Below, piece after piece: positions 27,692-37,700 of a DNA stretch of 64,000 bases. The notes below the pieces were generated by a model, which saw only the letters and a list, made by a program, of their open reading frames with translations, did no database searches and was not told the origin of the DNA. The translations under genes and the position numbers were made by a program. Location of the stretch: the NCBI GenBank assembly GCA_018262195.1, contig JAGTRS010000019.1, positions 1 through 64,000 of the forward strand, in the 5' to 3' direction. This DNA is from Pseudomonadota bacterium. Its GTDB lineage: Bacteria; Pseudomonadota; Gammaproteobacteria; Burkholderiales; Rhodocyclaceae. How positions within the stretch are numbered: the first letter of the stretch is position 1; the number at the start of each line of letters is the position of its first letter.

Positions 27692-28303
27692 ATGGGCGAT
27701 TCAAAAAGCGAAGCTTCATCACAGCCAGAATCAGACAAAACCCCCGTCGCCACTGGGCCGACTAATACAACACCAAATTCGAAGAAACCTGGAAACACAG
27801 ATCGATTAGCAAAACCATGGCGTGTTTCTGAAAAACTACTATCGTTTCTTGGAATATGGGAAAACGGGGTAGAAAATGGGAAAAATTTTGCAAAGCAACA
27901 AGTAACAGACGGTTTTATCTTAACTGTCTACAACGATAGTCGAAAGTTACCAACAGTTGGATGCGGCCATTTGGTTACCACCGAAGACAAGTTAAAGGTT
28001 GGCGACAAAATAACCAAGGAAAAAGCCCAAGAACTGCTAAAAAATGACTTAAAAATCGCTGAAAACGCAATCAACAACAAGACGAAAGTACCACTATTTC
28101 AATATGAATACGACGCTCTGGTATCAATTGCATTCAACACAGGCGCCACCGGAGCCTCAAAGCTAATTGACAAAGTCAACGAAGGCGAATACAACCTAGT
28201 ACCCGACGAAATTGAAAAATATCGTACTGGCGGCGGAAATAAAGGTCGGCGCGCATCAGAAGCAAAGCTTTTCAAGACCGGAGTTTATGATGCAACGCAT
28301 TAA
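27692..28303 (+). CDS. GH24 phage-type lysozyme T6SS effector (muramidase)
   Basis: The 203-residue protein lacks a signal peptide. The first about 45 residues are disordered (Ser/Pro/Lys/Asn). The rest matches T4-type lysozyme: WENG (candidate catalytic Glu57), then YNDSRKLPTVGCGHL with Asp82 and Thr88 in the D-x5-T spacing of the GH24 triad, and LVSIAFNTGATGASKL. The Glu-Asp spacing (about 25) is longer than in T4 lysozyme (9), so which glutamate is catalytic (57 or 61) is uncertain. It starts 7 bases after vgrG2 and overlaps the probable immunity gene. AT-rich codon use marks recent acquisition. Predicted target: peptidoglycan of rival cells. Confidence 0.8.
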   Translation: MGDSKSEASSQPESDKTPVATGPTNTTPNSKKPGNTDRLAKPWRVSEKLLSFLGIWENGVENGKNFAKQQVTDGFILTVYNDSRKLPTVGCGHLVTTEDKLKVGDKITKEKAQELLKNDLKIAENAINNKTKVPLFQYEYDALVSIAFNTGATGASKLIDKVNEGEYNLVPDEIEKYRTGGGNKGRRASEAKLFKTGVYDATH

Positions 28304-28721
28304 TCATAATTGCATTTATTTATTCATCGTTACACTTTCGATATCCTGCCCATCATTTGCAGAAACAGACCCAGAATGCATCAAGCACTTAGGTGGCGCA
28401 TTTAGTGGTGTCGAATGCTACAACGGCCTATCCACAGACCTGGAAATAAAAAACAGACAATTAGTCCAGAAATTACTAGTGGCAATCCCCAAGAACCATT
28501 CAGACCGCTCTCTATTAAAGAAATATGAGACAACGGCAAAGGCCAGCGAGAGGTTTTGTAGTCTATCGAAAAATATCTATGCAAAATGGCAGCTTGAAGC
28601 AAATAGCAAAAACCCAAGATATTTCGACTACGATGTGGTTTATTACGAGTGCATCTACAACCAAAAGTTGGAGCAGAATAATTTTCTGAATAGCTTATAT
28701 AAATACTCGGAAGAAAATTAG
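28290..28721 (+). CDS. Probable immunity protein to the lysozyme effector (LprI/DUF1311-like)
   Basis: The 143-residue protein has a signal peptide (MQRINHNCIYLFIVTLSIS..PSFA) and a mature part with four cysteines (PEC, VEC, RFC, YEC), suggesting two disulfides in the periplasm. The spacing and helical character resemble LprI-like lysozyme inhibitors; this assignment is tentative. It overlaps the lysozyme gene by 14 bases, has GGAG six bases before the ATG at 28290, and shares its AT-rich composition, as expected for an effector-immunity pair. The ATG at 28287 is an alternative. Confidence 0.6.
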   Translation: MQRINHNCIYLFIVTLSISCPSFAETDPECIKHLGGAFSGVECYNGLSTDLEIKNRQLVQKLLVAIPKNHSDRSLLKKYETTAKASERFCSLSKNIYAKWQLEANSKNPRYFDYDVVYYECIYNQKLEQNNFLNSLYKYSEEN

Positions 28722-28971
28722 ACTAGGATGCCATGAGGCAAACATTACCCACTCTATCTGGCTAAGTCAGTCCAAGAGATTGCCCTCCAAATGTCGTGAG
28801 AGGCTCCACCTCCTCCGACATCGGCAGCAAGCTTCTCTCCAGCCCAACAGGCCTCTCAGCGTTACTTCAGAAAAGATGAAATCACGCCCATGCTGGACCA
28901 TGATTACAGAAATGCAATCAAAATCTATCCGGATCAAGCAGACCTCGTAACCCACCGTCAGGGTCAAGCCA
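28722..28971. other. Gap with no recognised gene
   Basis: This 250-base stretch follows the immunity gene. Short open frames exist on the minus strand but no start, ribosome-binding site or recognisable protein is present. It ends at dispersed repeat copy 5. Confidence 0.5.
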
Positions 28972-29006
28972 GATTTCAATTTTTGGATATTTTTTTCGGT
29001 TGACCG
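28972..29006 (-). repeat. Dispersed palindromic repeat, copy 5 (reverse)
   Basis: The reverse strand reads ACGGTCAACCG, A tract, TATCC, AAAAATTGAAATC. It is the left member of an inverted pair with copy 6 at 29293. Confidence 0.8.
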
Positions 29007-29139
29007 TGAGATTGCACTTGGTTGGTCTTGAGTCGCCCCATGCCGTGCTGCCGCTGGTCGCGCCGAATCAGGTTCAACCGTTCAAAACCGCCAAGTCCGG
29101 CCATGCCCCAAGCAATGACATTAAGCTTAATTTGCTGCC
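29007..29139 (-). pseudogene. Possible coding remnant between inverted repeats
   Basis: The minus strand reads openly as QQIKLNVIAWGMAGLGGF and on to RLKTNQVQSHGQ, ending in the repeat with a stop. There is no start codon and no recognised family. It may be a decayed gene end carried together with the adjacent vgrG remnant. Confidence 0.3.
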
Positions 29140-29268
29140 AGACAGGTGGTTGTCGACCGGCAAGGTGCCGGGCGATGACGCCGATTTGTTCGCCGCTTAG
29201 GTGCCGGGACGTAGGCTGCGCACTGTGCTGCGGGCCAGACAGGTGCGTTGGCGGGTTTCGCGGTGGCT
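29140..29268 (-). pseudogene. VgrG remnant related to vgrG3
   Basis: The minus strand encodes RETRQRTCLARSTVRSLRPGT followed by a stop, matching vgrG3 (RETRQRTWLARSTVRSLRPGT). Adjacent DNA matches the vgrG3 segment around LSGEQIAAIAQRL after a deletion of roughly 100 bases. It lies between inverted repeat copies 5 and 6. Confidence 0.7.
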
Positions 29269-29292
29269 CAGACTGGGAATTTCGGGAGTTCT

Positions 29293-29327
29293 ACGGTCAA
29301 CCGGAAATTTTGGCGAAAATTGAAATC
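29293..29327 (+). repeat. Dispersed palindromic repeat, copy 6 (forward)
   Basis: The copy reads ACGGTCAACCGG, AAATTTTGG, CGAAAATTGAAATC. It is the right member of an inverted pair with copy 5, 286 bases away, and lies about 40 bases beyond the stop of the immunity gene. Confidence 0.83.
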
Positions 29328-29365
29328 GCAATTCCCTACGACAATTTTTCGTTCACAAGCTGGCG

Positions 29366-30442
29366 CTATTTCAACGGTCGCGATGACACACTCGCCGCGA
29401 TTTGCCGAGCAAGCTTCAGAACCTCTTCTTGCGTCAAAGGCTGGATCCCTCGCTTGATGGCGTTTTCTCTGTGTTGTTCGACAAAAAAACGAATGTCTGG
29501 CGCAGATTCCGGGGCATCTGGATTACCTCGGGCAACTGCGAGATAGATATAGTCCTCTTCGGTGGCATTTTTCCGGACAACGGCAAGGAACGTTTCTAAG
29601 CCTGAACGACCGGCCAACTGGATGGGCCTCTTCGCGGGGGCATGTAATATGCTTCTTGCCGATATGACGCGACTTGGCGTGACTTTTGAGCCCCAATATA
29701 GGTCGGTTCGAAACTCATTGGTTACTGCATCGGGTCGGATATCTCCACCCGGTTTTGGTGTCGGCTCGGCAGTTTCGCTCTTCAGGTTAACCGTAATATC
29801 CGGATGCTCCTTGAGACGATAGGTCATTGCGATGGCGTGTTTTTCCTGCCCGTTGTCCGGAATGAATACGTAGGGAAGACAAAGGCCCGGCTCGGAGGGA
29901 ACATCGAACAGTTGGCGGGAACGCAAGCCGTCTACGATGTTTTTGGCATTCCGTTCAACTTCGGCAAATTGAATGGCGTCGTTCGAGGTCTGTGACCATG
30001 AGAAAAGCGTGTTGCCAGCAAAAATATTCAGCGTAATCCGGCGGTTTGGTGCAACCCAACCCATGCCCTCCTGTTTTCCAACAGACCAAGTCTGAACGTT
30101 GATTTTTTCTTCGGTCTTGTGGCTTTTGATTACCCTGAGTTTTATTTTTTTCAGCGCCTCAACAGCTTCGGCTTTCTCGGATTTAGTTAGCGGGTGAGTG
30201 ATGTCACCCACTGATAACGCAGTCCAACTAGCTTTGTCACCATCCGGAAAAAGATAATCTGGCTGGCCATATCGGAGCTTGAACTGTTCATTACCCAGAA
30301 AAGCCCCCTGATCCGCCCCTCCAGGCAAAGCCAGTTGCAAGCGCCCGACACAATCCTTCGGCCATTCGGCAGGAACGTTTTCCGCGCTGCCAGCGCTCCC
30401 ACAAATGAGCGCTGCCAATAACGCCATACCGTTACGCAGCAT
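29366..30442 (-). CDS. Tli4-like T6SS immunity protein, second copy
   Basis: The 358-residue protein has a signal peptide (MLRNGMALLAALICGSAGSAE) and a mature part starting ECxGRLQLALPG-like (DCVGRLQLALPG), with LCLPYVFIPDNGQEKHAIAM. It is clearly paralogous to the product of 31229-32311 along its full length. I assign it to the Tli4-like immunity family by pattern, moderately confidently. Its signal lacks the lipobox cysteine found in the paralogue, so it may be soluble in the periplasm. It follows a 5'-truncated phospholipase gene with an 11-base overlap, the same arrangement as the intact pair, so it is now an orphan immunity gene. Confidence 0.65.
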   Translation of the reverse strand: MLRNGMALLAALICGSAGSAENVPAEWPKDCVGRLQLALPGGADQGAFLGNEQFKLRYGQPDYLFPDGDKASWTALSVGDITHPLTKSEKAEAVEALKKIKLRVIKSHKTEEKINVQTWSVGKQEGMGWVAPNRRITLNIFAGNTLFSWSQTSNDAIQFAEVERNAKNIVDGLRSRQLFDVPSEPGLCLPYVFIPDNGQEKHAIAMTYRLKEHPDITVNLKSETAEPTPKPGGDIRPDAVTNEFRTDLYWGSKVTPSRVISARSILHAPAKRPIQLAGRSGLETFLAVVRKNATEEDYIYLAVARGNPDAPESAPDIRFFVEQHRENAIKRGIQPLTQEEVLKLARQIAASVSSRPLK

Positions 30443-31178
30443 CGCCCACTCCTTCGCTTACCTTGTCTGCCGAAGCAATCGCCGCCGTTGGCGTCTGTTT
30501 CAGCACATCGCCCGATGGCGCATCGTTCCGAACCAGAATAGGGGTCGGCAACTTGAAATCGAGATTCTCTTTTTCTGCCCAATGGATCGGCAACGCCGTA
30601 ATAAACCCTTTGATGCCATTCAGGCCTGGCACACCATCCGGCTTGAATTGTGGCTTTTGCCAAAACTCCGGCTGGCTGGGCATCGGAGCAGACAGCTTCC
30701 CCCCAATCCATGTCGGTAGAACGCTACAGGGAATAGGATTGTCTTTTTTATCCTTGATCCCCGACCAATTCCTCGGCACAAACGGAAACGCCCTTTCATA
30801 AGCCTCGGCATTGGCTTTAGCCTGCTTCTGAATTGCCTGCCAACTCGCCGGGCTGGCCGGTTGTTCGATGGCCTGTTTTAAATGGCTGGCCGCGCGAACA
30901 TTGCCGGTAATGCCAAAAATCTTTTTCCAGACGCCCATGCGCAAATCACGGGCAAAGGTACGTACCGGCTTGTGGCTTCCCGTCCCCACATCGCATTGGC
31001 TGGTATCGGTGTCAATCACCAGCACGGCGATTTCGGAATCCCTCTCACCCAACAGGCTGCGGTCATTGACGTTGGCGCTGCCCAGGAGTGCGAAGCGGTC
31101 ATCAACCACCATCAGTTTGCTGTGAATGTAGATTCGCTCGGTCACGACGTTTTGCCCGATCTTGGCCCAGTTGCGCAT
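30432..31178 (-). pseudogene. 5'-truncated phospholipase D effector gene (Tle5-like)
   Basis: The frame encodes 248 residues matching the C-terminal 30 percent of the intact phospholipase at 32301, including the second HKD motif IHSKLMVVDDRFALLGSAN. The first HKD motif and about 570 N-terminal residues are missing; both motifs are needed for activity. Similarity to the intact gene breaks at about 31180. The ATG at 31178 arose at the breakpoint (Met replacing Leu), so expression as a protein is doubtful. It is the remnant of a tandem duplication of the effector/immunity unit. Confidence 0.85.
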
Positions 31179-31228
31179 TGGCTATCGCCCACCAAAACTG
31201 CGTCTCACGCCCTATGAGCAGGACGCAA

Positions 31229-32311
31229 CTATCGGTTCGTGCGCTGACTTACGCTTGCGGCAATCTGTCGCGCAAGTTTCAATACCTCGTCTTGCGTTAA
31301 GGGCGTGATACCGCGCTTGATCGCGTTTTCTCGTTTTTGTTCGACCACCAAACGAACATCGGGTGCAGCCTCCGGAGTGTCGGGGTTACCTCGTGAAACA
31401 GTGTGGTAGATGAAATCCTCGTTTTTTTCATCAAGGCGAACAACAGCAAGGAACGTTTCCATGGCGGAGCGACCGGCCAACTGCGTTTGTCGCTTTGCCG
31501 GAGCATGCCAGATACTTCGAGCTGATCGAAGGTTACCTGGTGCTGTTACAGTTCCCCAAAAAGTATCTGTCCGAAAATCATTCGTGACGGAATCTGGACG
31601 GATATCCCCTCCCGGTTTCGGTGTCGGCTCGGCTGTCTTACTCTTGAGGTTAACCGTAATGTCCGGATGCTCCTTGAGACGGTAGGTCATCGCGATGGCG
31701 TGTTTTTCCTGCCCGTTATCCGGAATAAAAACGTAGGGCAGACAAAGGCCCGGTTCGGATGGGACATCAAAAAGCTGGCGGGGACGTAGGCCGGAAACGA
31801 TGTTTTTTGCGTTTCGTTCAACTTCAGCAAATTCAGCGGCGTCATTCGAGGTCTGTGACCACGAAAAAAGTGCGTCGTGAGCAAAAATATTCAGCGTAAT
31901 CCGACGGTTTGGTGCAATCCACCCCATGCCCTCCTGCTTTCCAACAGGCCAAGTTTGAACGTTGATTTTTTCCTCGGTTTTGTACGTCTTAGTAACGTTT
32001 TCTTTGATTTTTTTAAGCGCAACTAACGCTTCAAGCTTTTCTTCTTTCATTAGAGGATGGGTAACCCGACCTAGCGATAACGCAGTCCAGTCAGCTGTTT
32101 CACCATCTGGAAAGCGGGTATCTGGCCTTCCATATTGAACAGAATCCCTGAAACGTTCGCGCCCCAAAATCGCACCCTGATCCGCCTCGCCCGGCAACGC
32201 CAGCTGTAAGCGCCCAACGCATTCCTTTGGCCACTCGGAAGGAACCGTTTCCGCGCAGCCCGCGCTCCCACAGATGAGTGCCGCCAACAACGCCATAGCG
32301 TTACGCCGCAT
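31229..32311 (-). CDS. Tli4-like T6SS immunity protein, partner of the intact phospholipase
   Basis: The 360-residue exported protein begins MRRNAMALLAALICGSAGCAE, where SAGC could act as a lipobox. The mature protein starts with ECVGRLQLALPG and contains LCLPYVFIPDNGQEKHAIAM and VNLKSKTAEPTPKPGGDIRPD. Tli-type immunity proteins are periplasmic and block cognate T6SS lipases. Its first 11 bases lie inside the 3' end of the phospholipase gene, so the pair is translationally coupled. The family call is by pattern, but the effector linkage is strong. Confidence 0.68.
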   Translation of the reverse strand: MRRNAMALLAALICGSAGCAETVPSEWPKECVGRLQLALPGEADQGAILGRERFRDSVQYGRPDTRFPDGETADWTALSLGRVTHPLMKEEKLEALVALKKIKENVTKTYKTEEKINVQTWPVGKQEGMGWIAPNRRITLNIFAHDALFSWSQTSNDAAEFAEVERNAKNIVSGLRPRQLFDVPSEPGLCLPYVFIPDNGQEKHAIAMTYRLKEHPDITVNLKSKTAEPTPKPGGDIRPDSVTNDFRTDTFWGTVTAPGNLRSARSIWHAPAKRQTQLAGRSAMETFLAVVRLDEKNEDFIYHTVSRGNPDTPEAAPDVRLVVEQKRENAIKRGITPLTQDEVLKLARQIAASVSQRTNR

Positions 32312-34757
32312 TGCCCACTCCCTTATTTACGTTGTCGGCTGAAGCCACTGCAGCCGAGGGGACCGGACTTAGGACACCACCCGGTCGCGGGTCGTTCTGA
32401 ACCAGAATGGCGGTCGGCAACTTGAAGTCCAGATTCTCGTTTTTCGCCCAATGGATCGGCAGTGCCGTGATGAAACCCTTGATGCTCTCCAATCCGGCGA
32501 CGCCATCCGCCTTGAATTGTGGCCTCTTCCAGAATTCCGGTTGGCTGGGCATGGGGGCGGATAGCCCTCCCCCAACCCACGAGGGCAAAACACTACAGGG
32601 AATAGGCTCGCCATCATCATCTTTGGCTCCCGACCAATTCTTCGGGACAAACGGAAACGCCTTTTCATAAGCTTCGGCATTGACCTTGGCCTGTTTCTGA
32701 ATGGCTTGCCAACTGGCCGGGTTGGCCGGTTGTTCGATTGCCTGCTTCAAATGGCTGGCCGGCCGCACGTTGCCGGTGATGCCGAATATTTTTTTCCAGA
32801 TACCCATACGCAAATCGCGGGCGAAGGTGCGTACCGGTTTCTTGCTTCCCGTGCCGACATCGCACTGGCTGGTATCGGTGTCGATCACCAACACGGCTAT
32901 CTCGGAATCTCGCTCGCCCAACAGGCTGCGGTCGTTGACGTTGGCGCTGCCCAACAGGGCGAAGCGGTCGTCGACGACCATCAGTTTGCTGTGAATGTAG
33001 ATTTGCTCGGTCACGACGTTTTGCCCGATCTTGGCCCAGTTGCGCAGGTTGAGTAGCGTAACGTAGCGATCACAGGCTTCGACGGGAATCTTTTCGTATT
33101 CCTTGTTGGCTGGATCTTTCAGCACCGATTCGTAGGGCTGTTTCTTGTCCTTGAGTTCCTTGGCCCGGAGTGCCCGGCGAATGCCGTTCAGGAGGCTGTG
33201 GCTGCCACCGGCAATGCTTTGCATGGTCCAGTACACCTGTGCCGCGATGGCGTGCTTCATCAAGTCGCCTTCCGGGTGAACCGGCAAGGTGATGTAGACG
33301 TGAAAGCGTGGTTTCGAGGCATCAAAGATGGCTTGTTGAATCCGCGCGATGAGTGCCCCGCACACGCCGTTTTGCGGGGTCTGGTCGAGCGCCGCACCGC
33401 TCAGGTCATCTGCTTGGCGAACAATGGCAACCGTGCCTTTACCGATGCCTTTTGAACTGTTCCGAATATACTCTCCGACAGGGCTAAGGTCTCTCGGACT
33501 ATTTTTTTTCCCGAATTCCGACACAAAAAACTGGCTTTCGATATAGACAAAGTGCGCGGCGTTTTCGATTAGGCGAATCATCGCTCGCTGGATACCGTCA
33601 TCCGTTCCGGCTGGTGGTGCTGCAAAGGCTTCCTTGCCGGCTGCGGCATATTCCTTGAGCCGCATTGCAGCCGGCGCACTGCGCAGAAACTGGATACGTG
33701 CCGATCCGCTCTTTGGATAAGTAGCTGGGCTTTCCGGCAAGGCCAGCTTGATCTTGCTGCCGATATTCCAGCGCACGACGAAATTGCGCACCATGTCGGA
33801 AACGACCGGGCCTTCGATTCGGCAATGGACATCTTGCCATGGCATACGAGGCTGCATGCGCTCATCCAGCGTAGTCAGATCCAGCGTGTTGGCGTCCGTA
33901 CTATGCGAGTTTCGCCATGCTGCGTTATCTTGGTAGGGCGCTTGCCAGCCACCGTTGAACGCCTTGTCAGACGTCATTTCTGCCGAACTGCGATCATCGC
34001 CTGATTGTGGTAAAGGAACAGAAACACCTGCCAAACCGCTGCCAATAGTCTGCATCGTGCTCGGTCTTGTATTGTCTAATGCCCCGGACATCAAATCCGG
34101 ATCAACTACGTCACTCTCCTTCAGCGCCTTGATCCAGGCGATGCAAGGATTGTATCGGTTCATTACGGCTCTTCCATCAGCATCGGGTTTGAGCGTGTAA
34201 GTTGCGCTATCGTAACGCCCATACGACAAATCGATCCCACCCATGTAGCCGATCTTGCGGTCCACGACGACACATTTTTGGTGATGGCTGAAGTAATTTG
34301 TATTGCTTCCAGCAAACGACCCCGACAGCAATACGTAGACGGCCTTTTTATTGCCAGATAGTCCCAAACGCTTGTTTATATCCTCAAAAACTATTCGAGT
34401 CTGGTCATCGTAAGTTTGAACTGGATTGGTGTCATCCCAAGGCATGACGTAAAACTTCACCCCTCGCTTGGCATTCCGGTACAGCAGATCATATAAACGC
34501 ACACCAGGGGCCAACAATGCATCCCATGAAACCTGCCAGCCAAGAATGAGTACTTCGCTTTGAGCTGCATCCACACTGGTGATCAAATCCGCGTAATAGT
34601 CTTTTCCAGACAGGAGGGGAACTGCTTTATTCCCTTCTCGCGGCATGGCGAACACGTCAGGACCATTGCCTATCCATGGATTGAAGCAACCAGTTGCGGT
34701 GTAAGGCTTGCCATCGGCTCCAAGTACCTGATGAACTGTTGAGCGGGGCTTAGCCAT
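32301..34757 (-). CDS. T6SS phospholipase D effector (Tle5-like)
   Basis: The 818-residue protein has two HxKxxxxD motifs: HHQKCVVVDRKIGYMGGID (near 159) and IHSKLMVVDDRFALLGSAN (near 585). This is the layout of PldA/PldB-type (Tle5) T6SS effectors, which hydrolyse membrane phospholipids, mainly phosphatidylethanolamine, in recipient cells. It has no signal peptide, as expected for VgrG-delivered cargo. The start codon overlaps the vgrG3 stop by one base (TAATG) and the 3' end overlaps the immunity gene. Delivery by VgrG3 is the natural inference. Confidence 0.9.
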   Translation of the reverse strand: MAKPRSTVHQVLGADGKPYTATGCFNPWIGNGPDVFAMPREGNKAVPLLSGKDYYADLITSVDAAQSEVLILGWQVSWDALLAPGVRLYDLLYRNAKRGVKFYVMPWDDTNPVQTYDDQTRIVFEDINKRLGLSGNKKAVYVLLSGSFAGSNTNYFSHHQKCVVVDRKIGYMGGIDLSYGRYDSATYTLKPDADGRAVMNRYNPCIAWIKALKESDVVDPDLMSGALDNTRPSTMQTIGSGLAGVSVPLPQSGDDRSSAEMTSDKAFNGGWQAPYQDNAAWRNSHSTDANTLDLTTLDERMQPRMPWQDVHCRIEGPVVSDMVRNFVVRWNIGSKIKLALPESPATYPKSGSARIQFLRSAPAAMRLKEYAAAGKEAFAAPPAGTDDGIQRAMIRLIENAAHFVYIESQFFVSEFGKKNSPRDLSPVGEYIRNSSKGIGKGTVAIVRQADDLSGAALDQTPQNGVCGALIARIQQAIFDASKPRFHVYITLPVHPEGDLMKHAIAAQVYWTMQSIAGGSHSLLNGIRRALRAKELKDKKQPYESVLKDPANKEYEKIPVEACDRYVTLLNLRNWAKIGQNVVTEQIYIHSKLMVVDDRFALLGSANVNDRSLLGERDSEIAVLVIDTDTSQCDVGTGSKKPVRTFARDLRMGIWKKIFGITGNVRPASHLKQAIEQPANPASWQAIQKQAKVNAEAYEKAFPFVPKNWSGAKDDDGEPIPCSVLPSWVGGGLSAPMPSQPEFWKRPQFKADGVAGLESIKGFITALPIHWAKNENLDFKLPTAILVQNDPRPGGVLSPVPSAAVASADNVNKGVGNAA

Positions 34758-37700
34758 TACACACCTTTCTTAAAATTGCCGAATATTGCATTCACAGAAT
34801 TGCCCAATTCGCTCCGAGCCAACGGAGCAGCAAACATGCTGGAATCGGTATCCGCCGCTACACCGAAGCTATCCGCAAATCCCATCGAATCGAGCGCATG
34901 CTCAAGTTTCTGTTGGTCCGTCCAACCCTCTCGTTCTTTAGTTACCTCCAGTTGTTTAACCTGCCCCTCGAACAAGACCCAAACCCCCTTGCCGGAGCTA
35001 TAGGCTTCTCCAAGCTGTTTTTCCTGAGTAGAAGAAAGTATTAGCTTTCCTTCTGAATCGCTTAGCCCTTCCATATAAGTTCCACCAGACTGAATTGCTT
35101 CAGCTTCATCATTAGCCAAGACCATGCGCCATGGCGTATCACTTAAAGTAGCCCCATCCGGTCCCGGCATATCTGTTAGCTTGAAATCGAATTTTGGTGG
35201 CGTGGTCTCAAATGGATTGCTCGGAAATCTTGGCAATGCATAGTTCTGGCTAGCCGGACCACTAAACGACTTCTTACTCGCCTGCACCGTAATCGTCCCC
35301 GGGCACTGCACGGTAATGCCGCCATCAATCGTGATGCTCGCCCCGCCCGATACGGCCAGGTGAATCTTCTTCGCCGCCGCGAAGTCGATGTACTGGGTGG
35401 CGGAGACGAGTTTGAGGTCTTTCTTGGCCATGAACTTCATCTCGTCGCTTTGCGCTTGCAGGTCGATGTCGTTTTTGGCAGCGATGAGTTTGATGCCGGT
35501 GTTGCCCTCGCCCGGTTCGATGGCGCCGGCGACGAGGCCGATGGCCTGGCCGGTGTGGATGCGGGTTTTGCCGGCGATGGCGAGGTTGGTGTCTTCGCCG
35601 CTTTCCAGGACGAGGACTTCGCCGTTGGCGAATTGGAGGTTTTGTCCGGCGATCTGGGCGATGCCGCTTTTGCCGGACTGGAGGATGACGGGGTCGGTGA
35701 GGTGGGGTTGTTTGTCCTGGCCGGCGGCGGTGTTCTTTTGTTGGGCGTCGCTTTGGGCGGTGTTCTGGTCCTTGCTGTCGACCATGCCGCTACTGACGGT
35801 GTGCAGGGCTTTGATCGGGGCGGCTTTGTCGTCGATCTTGCTTTTGGCCTGGCCCTGGCTGCCTTTGTGGCCGGCGAATTGAACGGTCTGGTGGGTGCTG
35901 GCGGCCTGGTTGAGGGTGTTGGCGAGGGTGTCGGCTTGTTTGAGCAGTGCCATGGCGGGGGCCATGTCGCCGGCGCCTTGCCGGGTGTCGGGGTGGGGCC
36001 AGGTGCTCATGACGAGGCCTTGTTTGGCGCGCAGGGCGCCCCAGGCGTCGGTGCGGAGTTCGACACCCGTGCCGCGGAAGGAGCCGCGATAGTTGTCGGC
36101 CTGGTGGATGAGGTGGCCGAGGTTGAGTTGGGTGCCGTGCTGTGTGGTGCCGAGTTGCAGGCGTTGTTGCTGGTCGGTGTCGTCGAGGGCGAGCTGGTTG
36201 TAGCCGGTGCTGCCGAATTCCTTGCTCTTGAAGCCGGTGAGCGCGGCGGGATGGCCATGGCTTTGGGCAGCCCCGCCGTGCCAGGCAGGGCTGTTGCCGC
36301 TGGCGGTGTTTCCCTGGCCGCTGGGGCGGTGGTCGGTGGCGGGATCGAACAGGGTGTTGGGTTCGCTGCTGTCGCTGGGGTCTTGTCCGCCCGGGGTGGC
36401 GAGGGTACCGCCCTCCCCCTGGCCGTTGTAGAGGGTGCCGAGGAGGTAGGGGCGGTCGATGTCGCCACCGAGGAAGTCGATGAGGACTTCCTGCCCGATG
36501 CGCGGTAGCCATTGCCAGCCCATGCCGGGGCCGGCTTGCCGGCTCATGACGCGGATCCAGCAAGAGTCGCGGTCGTCCGGGGCTTCGGCTTGTTGCCAGT
36601 GGAAGCGGATCTTGATTCGGCCGAGGGCGTCGCACCAGAGTTCGTCCGGGCCGTTGGGGGTAGTACGGCCTTCGGGGCCGACGACGAGGGCGGTCATCGG
36701 GCCGGGTGCGGTGGGCCGGGGGTTGATGCGGGCGCCGCTACGGTCCTGGAGTTGTGGCCGCCAGGGTTTGAGGGCGTGGTGGGCGTCGAAGCGGTTGCCG
36801 TAGCCGCGCTCGACGGCGAGCTTGAGGAGTTCGGGGTCGAGGTGCTCGGGGGCGGATACCGGGTGGATGGGCTCACCGCCGGTCAGGTGGGTGTCGGCTG
36901 GCGCGGTGAGTTCGGCGAGGCGCTGGGCGATGGCGGCGATTTGTTCGCCACTGAGGTTGTTGATGCCGACGTGGGTGATGTCGGCCGCCAGGTATTTGTG
37001 TTCGAAGGCGGGTTGCTGTGGATCGACGGGTAGGCCGATGAGGTCGAAGTAGGTGCCGGGACGCAGGCTGCGCACGGTGCTGCGGGCCAGCCAGGTGCGT
37101 TGGCGGGTTTCGCGTGCTTCCATGGCAAGGCGGCCGTAGCGTTCGGCTTCGCCGGCGTTGGCCCAGGCGTAGACGCCGGGGTCATCGTAGCTTTCGAGGA
37201 CCGGGGCGTGTTCGCCGCCGATGGATTCGGCGCCGGGAACATTGAGGGTGACGGATTGCTTGGCTTTGTAGTCGTAGCTGATCGCGCTCAATACGCTGCT
37301 GGCGATGCGCCGCTGTTCGCCGAAGGCGAGGATGGCGTCCTGCGCTTCCTGCGAGTCGGCGCGGTGATAGCGCAGTCCGCGTCCGCCATTGGCGGATTGG
37401 GAGAGGATGTCTTCCGGAAAGCGCTGGCTGTCCGAGAAGAGGCGCAGACGGTGCCCGGCCGGCGCCTCATCGTCTTCTTCGACGCACCAGCCGATGCCTT
37501 CTTCGGCCAGCAGGCGGGAAACGAAGGTGTAGTCGGATTCTCCGTATTGCACGCAATAGCTGCGCGGTCGGGTGTCAGCCAGAAAACCGGAAACTTCCTC
37601 GCCCCATTGCCAGGCCGCGACGTCGGCATAGTCGCCAAAAACGGCTTCAACGATCTCAATGACGGTTTTGTCCTGGAAAACACGGTTGTGGCGACCGCGA

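Noticed and set aside
30432..31178. Truncated phospholipase as a working gene
   Set aside because: It lacks the first HKD motif and about 570 residues, and its ATG lies at the recombination breakpoint.
35360..36508. Long plus-strand open frame antisense to vgrG3
   Set aside because: Same composition artefact; the vgrG3 frame is continuous and conserved here.
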